NCBI RefSeq assembly: GCF_900156125.1
Contig: NZ_FTLX01000008.1
Coordinates: 1 to 64,000 of the forward strand
From: Domibacillus enclensis
GTDB lineage: Bacteria; Bacillota; Bacilli; Bacillales; Domibacillaceae
Length of the DNA: 64,000 bases
Direction: 5' to 3'
This document shows positions 16,301 to 24,761 of this stretch, in pieces. The translations under genes were made by a program, and so were the position numbers. Below the pieces are notes generated by a model. That model saw only the letters and a program-made list of their open reading frames with translations. It ran no database searches and was not told the origin of the DNA. How positions within the stretch are numbered: position 1 is the first letter of the stretch; the number at the start of each line of letters is the position of its first letter.

Positions 16301-16360
16301 CTAACGCCGGTATCCCCTTCGTATTGCCGGTAAAATAAAATACCGGCGATACCGCTATGT
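16301..16360. repeat. 20-bp-period inverted repeat array D (short form)
   Basis: Two forward units (cores GCCGG at 16306 and 16326) and one reverse unit (CGGC at 16344), spaced about 20 bp. CTAACGCCGGTAT matches units of the large array at 38.9 kb. It lies between the speD terminator and hrtB. Confidence 0.7.
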
Positions 16361-16423
16361 GTTCATTCTCCGTTCATATTTGTGCTTTATATTGGATGAA
16401 GACAAACAAATGGAGGGATCGGA

Positions 16424-17431
16424 ATGAATCTTGGATGGAAGGAAATGAAACGAAATAAGGGACGGTTTTTGATAGTAGGCTCGATTGTCTTTTTGATCAG
16501 CTTTATGACGCTGATGATTTCCGGATTGGCGAATGGGCTCTCGAAGGATAACGCCGGGCTGATTCAAGCCATGCCGGACGGCCAATTTTATTTAAATGAA
16601 GACGCAAAGGAAAACTATCTGCTGTCAACAATTGACGAAGGCAGCGAAAAAGGCACGGCTTTTTCGATTCAAATGGGCTCTCTGTTTGACCCGAACGGCA
16701 AACAGCAAGGGGTCGCTTTTTTAACGGCTTCCCCTTCCGCTGTTTTCCCTGCTGTTCAAAAAGGCGATGTTCTTTTGGACCGCTCACTGGCGAAGGAAGG
16801 CATCCAAATAGGCGATTCGCTCACCAACAATGGGCTGTCGGGCACACTGCGCGTCGCCGGCTTTGTGGACGACAGTAAATTCAGTCATGCACCGGTCGCC
16901 TTTATTCATTCGGCTGACTACGAAGACATGTTTCAAACAAACGACAGGCAGATTTTATTCTCCATGAATTCTGCAGCAGAACAACTGGACGGACTCCAGA
17001 CTTTTTCGAAAAACGAGTTTTTACAGACGATCGAAAGCTACAAGGCGGAGCAGCTGTCTCTGACAATGATCATCTCGTTTTTAGTTATCATCAGCGGACT
17101 GCTGTTCGGCATCTTCTTCTACATGATGAACATGCAGAAAATCGGCTTATACGGCATTTTAAAAGCAATGGGCGTTTCATCCCGTACGCTGCTGCGGATG
17201 ATATGGACCCAAATGGCTGTCGTCACCGGGACCGCCCTTCTGCTTTCTATTTTGGCCAGTCAGCTGTTTAATCAGCTTGTCCCGCAGGAGGTGCCGTTTC
17301 ATTTATCTGCCGCGAACACACTGTGGCTGTCCGGCGTCTTTTTCATCATCGGGTTTTTAGGCGCTTCCCTGTCAGGTGTTCAAATCAAAAAAGCCGAACC
17401 GCTTAAAGCCATTCAGCAAGGAGAGAATTAA
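16424..17431 (+). CDS. hrtB: Heme efflux ABC permease HrtB (FtsX-like)
   Basis: A 335-residue permease with one N-terminal membrane helix (FLIVGSIVFLISFMTLMISGL), a large extracellular domain of about 170 residues, and three C-terminal helices, the MacB/FtsX layout. With HrtA it expels excess heme. The start NLGWKEMKRNKGRF and ISGLANGLSKDNAGLIQ resemble what I recall of Staphylococcus HrtB. The ATG follows TGGAGGGATCGGA. The stop lies one base before the HrtA start, and hssRS follows, which supports the assignment. Confidence 0.82.
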   Translation: MNLGWKEMKRNKGRFLIVGSIVFLISFMTLMISGLANGLSKDNAGLIQAMPDGQFYLNEDAKENYLLSTIDEGSEKGTAFSIQMGSLFDPNGKQQGVAFLTASPSAVFPAVQKGDVLLDRSLAKEGIQIGDSLTNNGLSGTLRVAGFVDDSKFSHAPVAFIHSADYEDMFQTNDRQILFSMNSAAEQLDGLQTFSKNEFLQTIESYKAEQLSLTMIISFLVIISGLLFGIFFYMMNMQKIGLYGILKAMGVSSRTLLRMIWTQMAVVTGTALLLSILASQLFNQLVPQEVPFHLSAANTLWLSGVFFIIGFLGASLSGVQIKKAEPLKAIQQGEN

Positions 17432-17432
17432 C

Positions 17433-18128
17433 ATGACCACACTTGAACTAAAAAACATTCGCAAGCAGTTTACAAACGGAGGCGCGTCGGAGGATATTTT
17501 AAAAGGCATTAGCCTGTCCCTTCAAAAAGGAGAAGTCACCGCATTAACGGGGACATCCGGCTCCGGCAAAAGCACATTGTTAACGATCGCTGCGGGTCTT
17601 CAGCTCCCTTCCTCCGGTGATATTTTATTTGAAGAAAACAGAATGTCAGCCCTCTCTGCTGAGGCAAGAAGGAACATCCGCGCCACCCAGTTCGGCTTTG
17701 TGTTTCAATCTGCGCACCTCGTTCCATTTCTGACGGTGGAAGAACAGCTGCTGCTCATGCTCGACACTGCTGAATCAACGCTTGGAAAATCAGAGCGCAC
17801 CCAAAAAGCAGCGCGGCTTCTTCAGCTGGTCGGACTGGAACACCGTCGTCACGCATACCCCGCGTCCTTATCCGGCGGGGAAAAACAACGCGCAGCCATC
17901 GCCCGTGCTGTGATTCACGAGCCAAAGGTGCTGTTTGCGGATGAGCCGACCGCAAGCCTCGATTCCAGCCGTTCACGCGATGTAATGAAGCTGCTGCTTG
18001 ACCTCACCCGTGAGCTTCAAATCGCGACGCTTCTTGTTACGCACGACGAAGAGATGCTGAATTATACAGACCGTGTGATTCATATGAGTGACGGGGCTAT
18101 GGCTAGGGCGAATTCACTGATACAATAA
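17433..18128 (+). CDS. hrtA: Heme efflux ABC ATPase HrtA
   Basis: A 231-residue LolD/MacB-type ATPase: Walker A GTSGSGKST, Q-loop FQSAHLVPF, signature LSGGEKQRAAIARAV, Walker B VLFADEPTASLDS and H-loop VTHDEE. The ATG follows AAGGAGAGAATTAAC inside the end of hrtB. It energises the HrtB permease. The downstream HssRS pair identifies it as the heme-stress exporter and not a general bacitracin-type exporter. Confidence 0.85.
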   Translation: MTTLELKNIRKQFTNGGASEDILKGISLSLQKGEVTALTGTSGSGKSTLLTIAAGLQLPSSGDILFEENRMSALSAEARRNIRATQFGFVFQSAHLVPFLTVEEQLLLMLDTAESTLGKSERTQKAARLLQLVGLEHRRHAYPASLSGGEKQRAAIARAVIHEPKVLFADEPTASLDSSRSRDVMKLLLDLTRELQIATLLVTHDEEMLNYTDRVIHMSDGAMARANSLIQ

Positions 18129-18164
18129 TGAAAAACATCCCATCTCATACAGGAGACACTTATT

Positions 18165-18845
18165 ATGACGACCATTCTACTTGTCGATGATGACATTCAT
18201 CTTTTAGAACTGACGGCGATTCAATTATCATCAGAAGGGTTTTCCGTGCTTAAGGCGAAAAACGGGATTGAAGCACTCGACCTCCTTCGCCATTCCCGCT
18301 GTGATCTGGCGGTTGTCGATGTGATGATGCCTTTTATGGACGGATACGAGCTGACATCGGAAATACGGAAGCAGCACGGTCTCCCGGTCATTTTGCTCAC
18401 AGCCAAAAGCCAGTTCGAGGACAAGGAAAAAGGCTTTTTAGCCGGAACAGATGACTACGTAGCGAAACCATTTGAACCAAAAGAGCTCATTTACCGGATC
18501 AAAGCTGTGCTGCGGCGATACCAGCATTCGCCCGCCGAAGAAGCTGTAAAGATTGGACAGATCATAGTGGACAAACGAAACTATGAGGTTCACATACAAG
18601 ATAAAACCATCCTGCTCCCGCTTAAGGAGTTTGAGCTTTTGTACTTTCTTGCCTCACACCCAAAGCAGGTTTTTTCAAGAGAGCAATTAATTGAGCACAT
18701 ATGGGGCGTTGATTACGAAGGAGATGAGCGGACAGTGGATGTTCATATTAAACGGCTTCGTGAGCGGTTCTCCGATTTGACCAATGACTTTTCCATTAAA
18801 ACGGTCCGCGGCATTGGATATTCGCTGGAGGCCGCAAGCACATGA
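18165..18845 (+). CDS. hssR: Heme response regulator HssR (OmpR family)
   Basis: A 226-residue regulator. The receiver has acidic DDD near residue 8, phospho-acceptor Asp52 in VVDVMMPFMDGYEL, the conserved T/K as LLTAK and KPFEPKELI; the C-terminal winged helix carries LLPLKEFELLYFLASHPKQVFSREQLIEHIWG. It should activate hrtBA when phosphorylated by HssS. The ATG follows ACAGGAGACACTTATT; the gene overlaps hssS by four bases. Order permease-ATPase-regulator-kinase on one strand differs from the divergent layout of Staphylococcus aureus. Confidence 0.85.
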   Translation: MTTILLVDDDIHLLELTAIQLSSEGFSVLKAKNGIEALDLLRHSRCDLAVVDVMMPFMDGYELTSEIRKQHGLPVILLTAKSQFEDKEKGFLAGTDDYVAKPFEPKELIYRIKAVLRRYQHSPAEEAVKIGQIIVDKRNYEVHIQDKTILLPLKEFELLYFLASHPKQVFSREQLIEHIWGVDYEGDERTVDVHIKRLRERFSDLTNDFSIKTVRGIGYSLEAAST

Positions 18846-20221
18846 AGTCACTGTACGGAAAGTTCGCCGTTATCACCATCAGCATTATGGTGCTCAGCAG
18901 CATCGTCGCTTTTCTCCTGTCCAATGTGTATTACCAGCAGCACTTAAAGCCGCTCAATGACCAGAAAAACACTCGTATTGCTGAATCCATCGCTGCGTTT
19001 GTGCAAGACAATCCGTCTATTGATCTTGAAGACTATTTATCTCATACAGCCGAAACCGGCTACCAGCTGTATTTAATGGACGCCACCGGGCATGAGCAGT
19101 CCTTCGGGGCGCCATTTCGGGATCTGTCTCTGTCCGATTCGGCAAAGAAGCACGTTTTGGACGGGCACATTTATCATGGAATCCGCCACTTTCCAACTGA
19201 CACGTTTGTGACAGGTTTTTTTGCAAATGAATTGCGGAACTCGATCGGGGTCCCGCTGACGTACAACAACACGGATTATGCGCTGTTTATCCGGCCAGAC
19301 ATTGCTCTTTTGTTTAACGAAATGCATTACTTGTTTGCCTGGCTGCTTGTCCTGTCGATAGTGCTAAGCATCGTTTTCGTCCTGATTGGCACAAACTACT
19401 TAATCAAGCCGATTGCCACGCTAACAAAGGCCACTCACTCACTCGCCAATGGCCAGTTTCATCTCGATCTTCCAACAGCACGAAAAGATGAGCTTGGACA
19501 GCTGGCGAAAAGCTTTGTGCATATGGCCAAGAAGCTTCAGCAGCTTGATGACACACGGAAAGAATTTATCTCCAACATTTCGCATGACATCCAGTCGCCG
19601 CTGTCGAATATGAAAGGATATACAGGCCTTTTGGAAAAAGAACAGCTCAATGAAGAGGAAAAAAATCAGTACATTTCGATCATCAACGGGGAAATCAACA
19701 GGCTGTCCACTTTAACAAAGCAGCTTCTCCTGCTGGCTTCGCTCGATCGAAACGAGGACCTGCTTCAAAAACAGCCTGTCAACATCAGCACACAAGTCAA
19801 AGAGCTCATCCGCAACGCCCAGTGGTCGACACAGGATAAAGGGATCTCGCTCAGCTATTCCCTGCCGGATCTGACGATAAATGGAGACCCTTCCCTGCTG
19901 AATACCGTCTGGGACAACCTGCTGACCAATGCGATCAAATACAACCGGCCAAACGGCAGCATCGACATTTCCTTGAAACGAGCGGGATCAAAAGCCATCA
20001 TGACCTTTTCAGATACCGGCATCGGCATGCAAAAAAGCGAACTGGACCGCATTTTCGAGCGCTTTTACCGGATCGATACAGCACGGACGCGTTCCATCGA
20101 CGGCACCGGCCTTGGTCTTTCCATTGTGGCGGATATCGTAGATCTGCATGGTGGACAAGTGAACGTAGTAAGCATACCGGGAGAAGGAACCGCGTTTCGT
20201 GTCGAACTGCCGATTGCATAA
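18842..20221 (+). CDS. hssS: Heme sensor histidine kinase HssS
   Basis: A 459-residue membrane kinase: helix 1 around residues 8-30, an extracellular sensor of about 130 residues, helix 2 around 162-187, HAMP, H-box SNISHDIQSPLSNMKGY (His248), N-box NLLTNAIKY, and G-boxes FSDTGIGM and GTGLGLSI. The sensor contains YHGIRHFPTDTFVTGFF and ALFIRPDI, segments I recall as conserved in HssS. Start ATGA overlaps the hssR stop, indicating translational coupling. Confidence 0.85.
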   Translation: MKSLYGKFAVITISIMVLSSIVAFLLSNVYYQQHLKPLNDQKNTRIAESIAAFVQDNPSIDLEDYLSHTAETGYQLYLMDATGHEQSFGAPFRDLSLSDSAKKHVLDGHIYHGIRHFPTDTFVTGFFANELRNSIGVPLTYNNTDYALFIRPDIALLFNEMHYLFAWLLVLSIVLSIVFVLIGTNYLIKPIATLTKATHSLANGQFHLDLPTARKDELGQLAKSFVHMAKKLQQLDDTRKEFISNISHDIQSPLSNMKGYTGLLEKEQLNEEEKNQYISIINGEINRLSTLTKQLLLLASLDRNEDLLQKQPVNISTQVKELIRNAQWSTQDKGISLSYSLPDLTINGDPSLLNTVWDNLLTNAIKYNRPNGSIDISLKRAGSKAIMTFSDTGIGMQKSELDRIFERFYRIDTARTRSIDGTGLGLSIVADIVDLHGGQVNVVSIPGEGTAFRVELPIA

Positions 20222-20250
20222 AGAAAAACCTGAAAATGGTTTTTCTTTTT
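20221..20250 (+). terminator. Intrinsic terminator of hrt-hss operon
   Basis: AAGAAAAACC/GGTTTTTCTT stem followed by TTTTT. Confidence 0.7.
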
Positions 20251-20254
20251 TAAT

Positions 20255-20842
20255 TTAGGATTGGATCGATTGAAAATACCGGAATACCCGGTCCAGCTTT
20301 TGTGTCTGTTTTCCTTTAGCGCTTTCCATGCTGCCAAACTCGAAAAATTTCACCTTCTTAATGCCCACAAAGTTCAACAACGCTCTTTTCATCAGTACCT
20401 GGTGCGCATTGTTCAGCCAAAACAGCGGATACGTCGCCGGTCCCTTCATCGTTGAAATGCAAACCGCTGATTTTCCCTTGAGCAGCCCTTCCGGAAGGAG
20501 CCCCTTTTGATCCTTGTACGCAAAATTCGAGGCAAACAGCTGGTCAATATAGCCGAGCAGCATCGCCGGCGGCCGCCCCCACCAAATCGGATAAACAAAC
20601 ACAAGCTTATCCGCCCAGAGAATCTGCTGTCTGTACCGTTCAAGTGCCGGATCGACATGCATGTCCCGTCTTCGTTTCGTTTGATTGAACGTTAAGACCG
20701 GATCGAAATTTTCTCCATAAAGATCTAGCACTTGAACCTTTTGCACATGCGCATTTTCGGCACATCCCGCTGTGACCTTCTTCAAAAACGCGCCATTTAA
20801 GCTGTCCTGGTGCGGATACGTATACACCACCAATATATTCAA
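20255..20842 (-). CDS. Flavodoxin-fold NAD(P)H oxidoreductase (quinone reductase/KefG-like)
   Basis: A 195-residue FMN/FAD flavoprotein of the NAD(P)H dehydrogenase (quinone) family. The flavin loop is at the N-terminus (YTYPHQDSLNGAFL), the signature FVYPIWWGRPPAMLLGYIDQL is central, and CISTMKGPATYP follows. It is probably a two-electron quinone or electrophile reductase. It is divergent from a MarR gene with operator-like palindromes between them, suggesting induction by reactive electrophiles or quinones. Confidence 0.82.
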   Translation of the reverse strand: MNILVVYTYPHQDSLNGAFLKKVTAGCAENAHVQKVQVLDLYGENFDPVLTFNQTKRRRDMHVDPALERYRQQILWADKLVFVYPIWWGRPPAMLLGYIDQLFASNFAYKDQKGLLPEGLLKGKSAVCISTMKGPATYPLFWLNNAHQVLMKRALLNFVGIKKVKFFEFGSMESAKGKQTQKLDRVFRYFQSIQS

Positions 20843-20858
20843 TCAGCCACCTCTTTTA

Positions 20859-20939
20859 TTATCATTTGATAACAAAATAATATCGTTTTTCAATTTAGTT
20901 GTCAATTGATAATTGTTTAATGATAACTACTTTGTTATC
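20859..20939. promoter_or_regulatory. Likely MarR operator cluster in the reductase-marR divergon
   Basis: Three inverted repeats lie in the AT-rich gap: TTATCATTTGATAA at 20859, TTGTCAATTGATAA at 20899 and GATAAC-N6-GTTATC at 20922. The shared TTATCA/TGATAA arms suit a winged-helix MarR dimer that would control both genes. Confidence 0.6.
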
Positions 20940-20962
20940 GTAGAAATGTGAGGTGAGAACCG

Positions 20963-21391
20963 TTGGACAACCGTCGTTTATTTTATCAATTCGTCGCATT
21001 TACAGCTGACGTACACCGCGTTAAGCATGATTGGACAAAGGATGCAAAGCCGGATCAGCTTACCCCGGTTCAATACACCATTCTTGAATACATCGCCGTC
21101 AGCCAGCCCGTTACGCTCAGCGACATTAGCGACTGCTACCATATGACCATGTCGAATGCAAGCAGAGAAATCAAAAAGCTTGCGGACAAAAAGCTCATCG
21201 AAAAAAAAGAAAACGAGCAGGACCGGAGAAAACAGCACATTTGCTTGTCCAAAAAAGGCCAAGAGACGATGGATGAGACGTTTTCACTCGTTGAAGCCCA
21301 GTTTCTGCATCGAATCCAGCACGCAACGGAAGCTGAAAAAGAAGAAATTAGCCGGGCACTCGACGTTCTGCAGGCAAAGATTTTTTATTAA
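20963..21391 (+). CDS. MarR-family transcriptional regulator
   Basis: A 142-residue winged helix-turn-helix protein with LSDISDCYHMTMSNASREIKKLADKKLIEKK (recognition helix and start of wing) and wing QDRRKQHICLSKKG. Translation starts at TTG after GTGAGGTGAGAACCG. It probably represses itself and the divergent flavodoxin-fold reductase. No conserved sensing cysteine of the OhrR type is seen near the N-terminus, so a small ligand may be the inducer. Confidence 0.85.
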   Translation: MDNRRLFYQFVAFTADVHRVKHDWTKDAKPDQLTPVQYTILEYIAVSQPVTLSDISDCYHMTMSNASREIKKLADKKLIEKKENEQDRRKQHICLSKKGQETMDETFSLVEAQFLHRIQHATEAEKEEISRALDVLQAKIFY

Positions 21392-21399
21392 CAACGCAA

Positions 21400-21448
21400 A
21401 AAAGGCCGTCATGAATTCGGTTTGCTCCCGTGTTCATGACGGCCTTTT
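21400..21448. terminator. Bidirectional intrinsic terminator
   Basis: AAAAGGCCGTCATGAA/TTCATGACGGCCTTTT, 16 bp perfect stem, between convergent marR and the dus gene. Confidence 0.88.
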
Positions 21449-21467
21449 CATTTAGTAATCGTATGCC

Positions 21468-22451
21468 TTACTGCACTTCTATTCCCTCAAGCTCCTTCGA
21501 TAAAAACTCATCAAGCAGAGCACGTGCTTCATCGGTGGTTGAAGTATTCATCAAGTCATTTCTCAATCCACTCGCGCCCCGGAATCCACGCACGTATATT
21601 TTAAAGAAACGGTGCAGCGCCTTGTAGGAACGCAGCTCTAAAGCCGAGTAATGATCGTGAAGATCGAGGTGCAGCTTTAACAGATCAAGGAGTTCTGTGC
21701 TGCTATGCTCTCTCGGCTCTTTTTCAAACGCAAACGGGTTATAGAAAATGCCGCGCCCAATCATCACTCCATCAATTCCGTACTGCTCGACAAGCTTCAA
21801 GCCCATTTGCCTGTCCAGAATATCTCCATTGATTGTCAAGAGCGTGTCCGGCGCCACTTCATCACGAAGCTTTTTAATTTCCGGAATCAGCTCCCAGTGC
21901 GCATCCACCTTGCTCATTTCCTTTCTCGTCCGCAAATGAATCGACAAGTTCGCAATGTCCTGCTTCAAAATATGAGTGAGCCACTCACGCCATTCATCCA
22001 CTTCCGTATAGCCAAGCCGTGTTTTCACGCTGACAGGCAGTCCGCCCGCTTTTGCTGCTTGAATCAGCTCAGCGGCCACCTCCGGACGAAGAATCAGGCC
22101 GCTCCCTTTTCCATTCTGCGCCACATTCGGCACAGGGCAGCCCATATTCAAATCGATTCCCCGGTAGCCCATCTCCGCCATGCCAATGCTCATTTGACGG
22201 AAGAATTCAGGCTTATCCCCCCAAATGTGCGCAACCATCGGCTGCTCATCCTCCGTAAACGTCAAGCGCCCGCGTACACTGCGATTCCCCTCAGGGTGAC
22301 AATAGCTCTCCGAATTCGCAAACTCCGTAAAAAACACATCCGGCCGCGCCGCTTCACTCACCACATGACGAAACACAACATCCGTCACATCCTCCATCGG
22401 TGCCAGTATAAAAAAAGGACGTGGCAGTTCACGCCAAAAATTATCAGTCAT
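21468..22451 (-). CDS. tRNA-dihydrouridine synthase
   Basis: A 327-residue FMN TIM-barrel enzyme that reduces uridine in the D-loop of tRNA with NAD(P)[20 protein letters not shown] is the N-terminal FMN site, and [20 protein letters not shown] contains the catalytic cysteine; [15 protein letters not shown] is the phosphate site. Start [13 protein letters not shown] is chosen because the earlier in-frame starts lack conserved sequence, although its ribosome site (GGATTGG) is weak. It is the last host gene before the AT-rich island. Confidence 0.88.
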   Translation of the reverse strand: MTDNFWRELPRPFFILAPMEDVTDVVFRHVVSEAARPDVFFTEFANSESYCHPEGNRSVRGRLTFTEDEQPMVAHIWGDKPEFFRQMSIGMAEMGYRGIDLNMGCPVPNVAQNGKGSGLILRPEVAAELIQAAKAGGLPVSVKTRLGYTEVDEWREWLTHILKQDIANLSIHLRTRKEMSKVDAHWELIPEIKKLRDEVAPDTLLTINGDILDRQMGLKLVEQYGIDGVMIGRGIFYNPFAFEKEPREHSSTELLDLLKLHLDLHDHYSALELRSYKALHRFFKIYVRGFRGASGLRNDLMNTSTTDEARALLDEFLSKELEGIEVQ

Positions 22452-22787
22452 CTTGCATTCCAATCCTCTCATGATGGGACCCAAAACCAACGCCTTGTCC
22501 CAAAATTAACAAGCAGTTTGTATGCTGCTTCCTTTACACTTATACCATGTGTGGGCGGGTTTTATCAAATGGGCATGTGAGAAGATAAATTAAATTTCTA
22601 ACTAGTGACCTCTACTCTGTCAAAGCGAAAGAAGACGATCTATTAATCTCGATTATGATTAGCTAGTACCTGATAAATCGTAGGGCACCATTTCGGCACC
22701 AATAAATAGTTCTACAAAACCCCTCTAAACGTTGGTATGGCAAGCTTCTTCTATCACAAATAATTAAGTTTTTTATCTCAGCCTTGC
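22452..22787. other. Gene-free junction between host DNA and island
   Basis: No coding frame with a ribosome site is seen here. Base composition becomes more AT-rich toward the right. The stretch contains the left 17-bp repeat. Confidence 0.5.
22686..22702 (+). repeat. Left 17-bp direct repeat of the island (possible attL)
   Basis: CACCATTTCGGCACCAA agrees in 14 of 17 positions with CACCAATATGGCACCAA located just after the integrase remnant, exactly 6900 bp away and in the same orientation. This placement fits attachment-site remnants. Confidence 0.5.
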
Positions 22788-24227
22788 TTATTTTCCTTTT
22801 AAATTCGAAGCTGACGGTTTATCATCAGTAGCATCTATTACAAATACGTCAATGTATTTATTTAATTCTTCACTTAACTTCTTTGCAACACCCTTTAATA
22901 TACTCACTTTTTTAAATTCTTCATCTTTTTGAACAATAACAACATAATAACCAATATCAATTCCCTCTGTAGTCAGGTATTGCGGGAGCTGCTGAGTTAA
23001 TCCTTGCTCAAGTTTTGTGCTACTTGCTCTCTTAACTTCAATTAATACCCTTTCTGTGTAACCATTTGAAAATTTAAAATCCACCGGTCCTCTTCCTGAA
23101 TTAACTTCCCTAGAAAAATCTACATTGTTCGCTTTACAATGTTCCTTCATTAAGCCATGAAATAACAATTGAGATGCCTCTTCTTTTTTTGGTTTCTTTG
23201 GATTGTCATTCCAAAGAAGTTTATAACCAGAATTGTTAATAATAAATGTCCTAAATCCCTCAATTAAGACTTTGACAAATCCAGCTAATTCTTTAGTGTT
23301 CCTTGCCACCGGAAGGTTAATAGGATGTTGTTTTGTATATGTTTTTGACTGCTCATACCATTTATAAATCCCATTTGGATCTTTAAGGAGGTTATATGGG
23401 TATGAACCTTTATTTTTAATAAATTTTATGTATTCTTCCAGAAGGTCAGTTCGTTCAGTAGCAATTCTAATGATATCTTCTTTTTTCAACTGATTTTTAA
23501 CCTCATAATTAAAATCAGTTCTTAATAGTTCATTTTCATTTGTCCAAGCCCAATCTAAGAACCCATTGGCATTTATAGTGGGTAAATCCCTTAAAATTTT
23601 TAAAGGCAACAGAAGAACTGGATTATCATTAAAAGGGTTTTTGGGGAGAAACACTTTATTATCTTCCCATCTTAAATTTTGAAAATTAAAGGCCGCATGC
23701 TTAACTTTAAATTCCTCCAATGGTACATTATGACGTTCACAAATTTCCTTGGTATACTTAATAATTTCATCTTTTATAATATTGCCGCATATATCACTTA
23801 TCCTGTCGGCACCAATACCTTCTTCTAATATTCCAATTTCTTCAAAATGGTCTAATTCTTTTAATCCTGCTTGTATTGATTTTGCTATCGCTTCTCCTAT
23901 ATTTTTTGAAAAACCAATACCAGAACCAGCTCCTTTTGTACTTTTGTTCGTATAACCTAAACATATTTCATCTACTTCAGGAAAAGTTAGCATTCCTAAA
24001 AGTTTTTTGTAAGATAAATTTGTAGTTACTCCTTTGCCTTTTGCAGCTAACATAAATGCTTCATTAAAGAATTTAATTATTTTATCGTGGCAGTTTGCAA
24101 AGTGCCCATTGGAATACTTAAACAATAAAAACGGATCAATAAATAATTTAGTATCGATATCTAAAATGGGATCGAACCAATCCTCTTCCGTGCCTCGTTT
24201 GATTTGATACAATTCTGAAAATAGCAT
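22788..24227 (-). CDS. PD-(D/E)XK nuclease-domain protein of unknown system
   Basis: A 479-residue cytosolic protein with no recognised name. The C-terminal domain has a readable PD-(D/E)XK core: Glu374 in FSREVNSGRG, Asp383 in GPVDF, then LIEVK with Glu397 and Lys399, and a RecB/Cas4-like Q-x3-Y in QLPQY. The N-terminal 340 residues begin FSELYQIKRGTEEDWFDPIL, with no ATPase, helicase or methylase motif. The ATG follows AGGGAGAGGTTTTAAA; the longer frame has no ribosome site. It is downstream of gajB on the same strand, but a 534-bp gap and hairpins separate them, so it may be its own unit. A defence nuclease is the likely role, by context. Confidence 0.6.
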   Translation of the reverse strand: MLFSELYQIKRGTEEDWFDPILDIDTKLFIDPFLLFKYSNGHFANCHDKIIKFFNEAFMLAAKGKGVTTNLSYKKLLGMLTFPEVDEICLGYTNKSTKGAGSGIGFSKNIGEAIAKSIQAGLKELDHFEEIGILEEGIGADRISDICGNIIKDEIIKYTKEICERHNVPLEEFKVKHAAFNFQNLRWEDNKVFLPKNPFNDNPVLLLPLKILRDLPTINANGFLDWAWTNENELLRTDFNYEVKNQLKKEDIIRIATERTDLLEEYIKFIKNKGSYPYNLLKDPNGIYKWYEQSKTYTKQHPINLPVARNTKELAGFVKVLIEGFRTFIINNSGYKLLWNDNPKKPKKEEASQLLFHGLMKEHCKANNVDFSREVNSGRGPVDFKFSNGYTERVLIEVKRASSTKLEQGLTQQLPQYLTTEGIDIGYYVVIVQKDEEFKKVSILKGVAKKLSEELNKYIDVFVIDATDDKPSASNLKGK

Positions 24228-24337
24228 TTTAAAACCTCTCCCTCTGTCTTCTCTTAATCTATTAGCGTTAATATTATACAGAATTTTCAAATATTTTTTT
24301 GAAAACGCTATATATCATTAATTACTTTGTTTCTTAT

Positions 24338-24622
24338 CTACAGTGAATACAAAAAAGCCGAGGCATTATTCCTCGACCTTAACCAATTTCGTATTTTGAA
24401 GATTACTTTTCCCTGAGATCGAGTTTGTTTGATATGTATAGAATTACACTTCTTGTATTCCATACGCCCTTTGCTCGTCACTGCGTCCCTAGTTGTCGGA
24501 TCAATTCTTAATAGAAGAAACTCGCAGCACCAACGCTTTTGAAGCAATATGCCTTCATTTAATTTCACAAAAGAATATTCAAAAATAACGATATGCTGGC
24601 GGGCAATATTTTGCAAAACCAT
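24338..24622 (-). CDS. Doubtful small frame in the gap between gajB and the PD-(D/E)XK gene
   Basis: A 94-residue frame beginning MVLQNIARQHIVIFEYSF with no ribosome site, whose last codons run through a terminator-like hairpin. Its composition is basic and Ile/Leu-rich. I do not recognise it. It may be a chance frame, or a relic or untranslated leader of the PD-(D/E)XK gene. Confidence 0.2.
   Translation of the reverse strand: MVLQNIARQHIVIFEYSFVKLNEGILLQKRWCCEFLLLRIDPTTRDAVTSKGRMEYKKCNSIHIKQTRSQGKVIFKIRNWLRSRNNASAFLYSL
24357..24377 (-). terminator. Intrinsic terminator-like hairpin
   Basis: On the minus strand GTCGAGG/CCTCGGC (7 bp with one G-T pair) encloses AATAATG and is followed by TTTTTTG. 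It lies 130 bp before the PD-(D/E)XK gene, so it could be a terminator or an attenuator for it. Confidence 0.55.
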
Positions 24623-24669
24623 TACCGGAAAAAATTCATCAAAAAGTTTGCAAAAAAGAATGTCACAAT

Positions 24670-24719
24670 GTCACTTTTAGATAGTAAGCCTTTGCTACTA
24701 ATAACTTTTCGAAAGTGAC
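24670..24719 (-). terminator. Stem-loop downstream of gajB
   Basis: GTCACTTT and AAAGTGAC pair over a 34-base loop that contains a nested TAGTA/TACTA pair; the minus strand then reads a short spacer and TTCTTTTTTGC. Probably the end of the gajAB transcript. Confidence 0.45.
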
Positions 24720-24761
24720 TATAAATTTCAGTTTAACATTCTAATTTGGCACACCATTAAA

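Noticed and set aside
21705-22580. 291-residue plus-strand gene
   Set aside because: It is antisense to the dihydrouridine synthase gene and matches no family; the minus-strand frame has all catalytic motifs.
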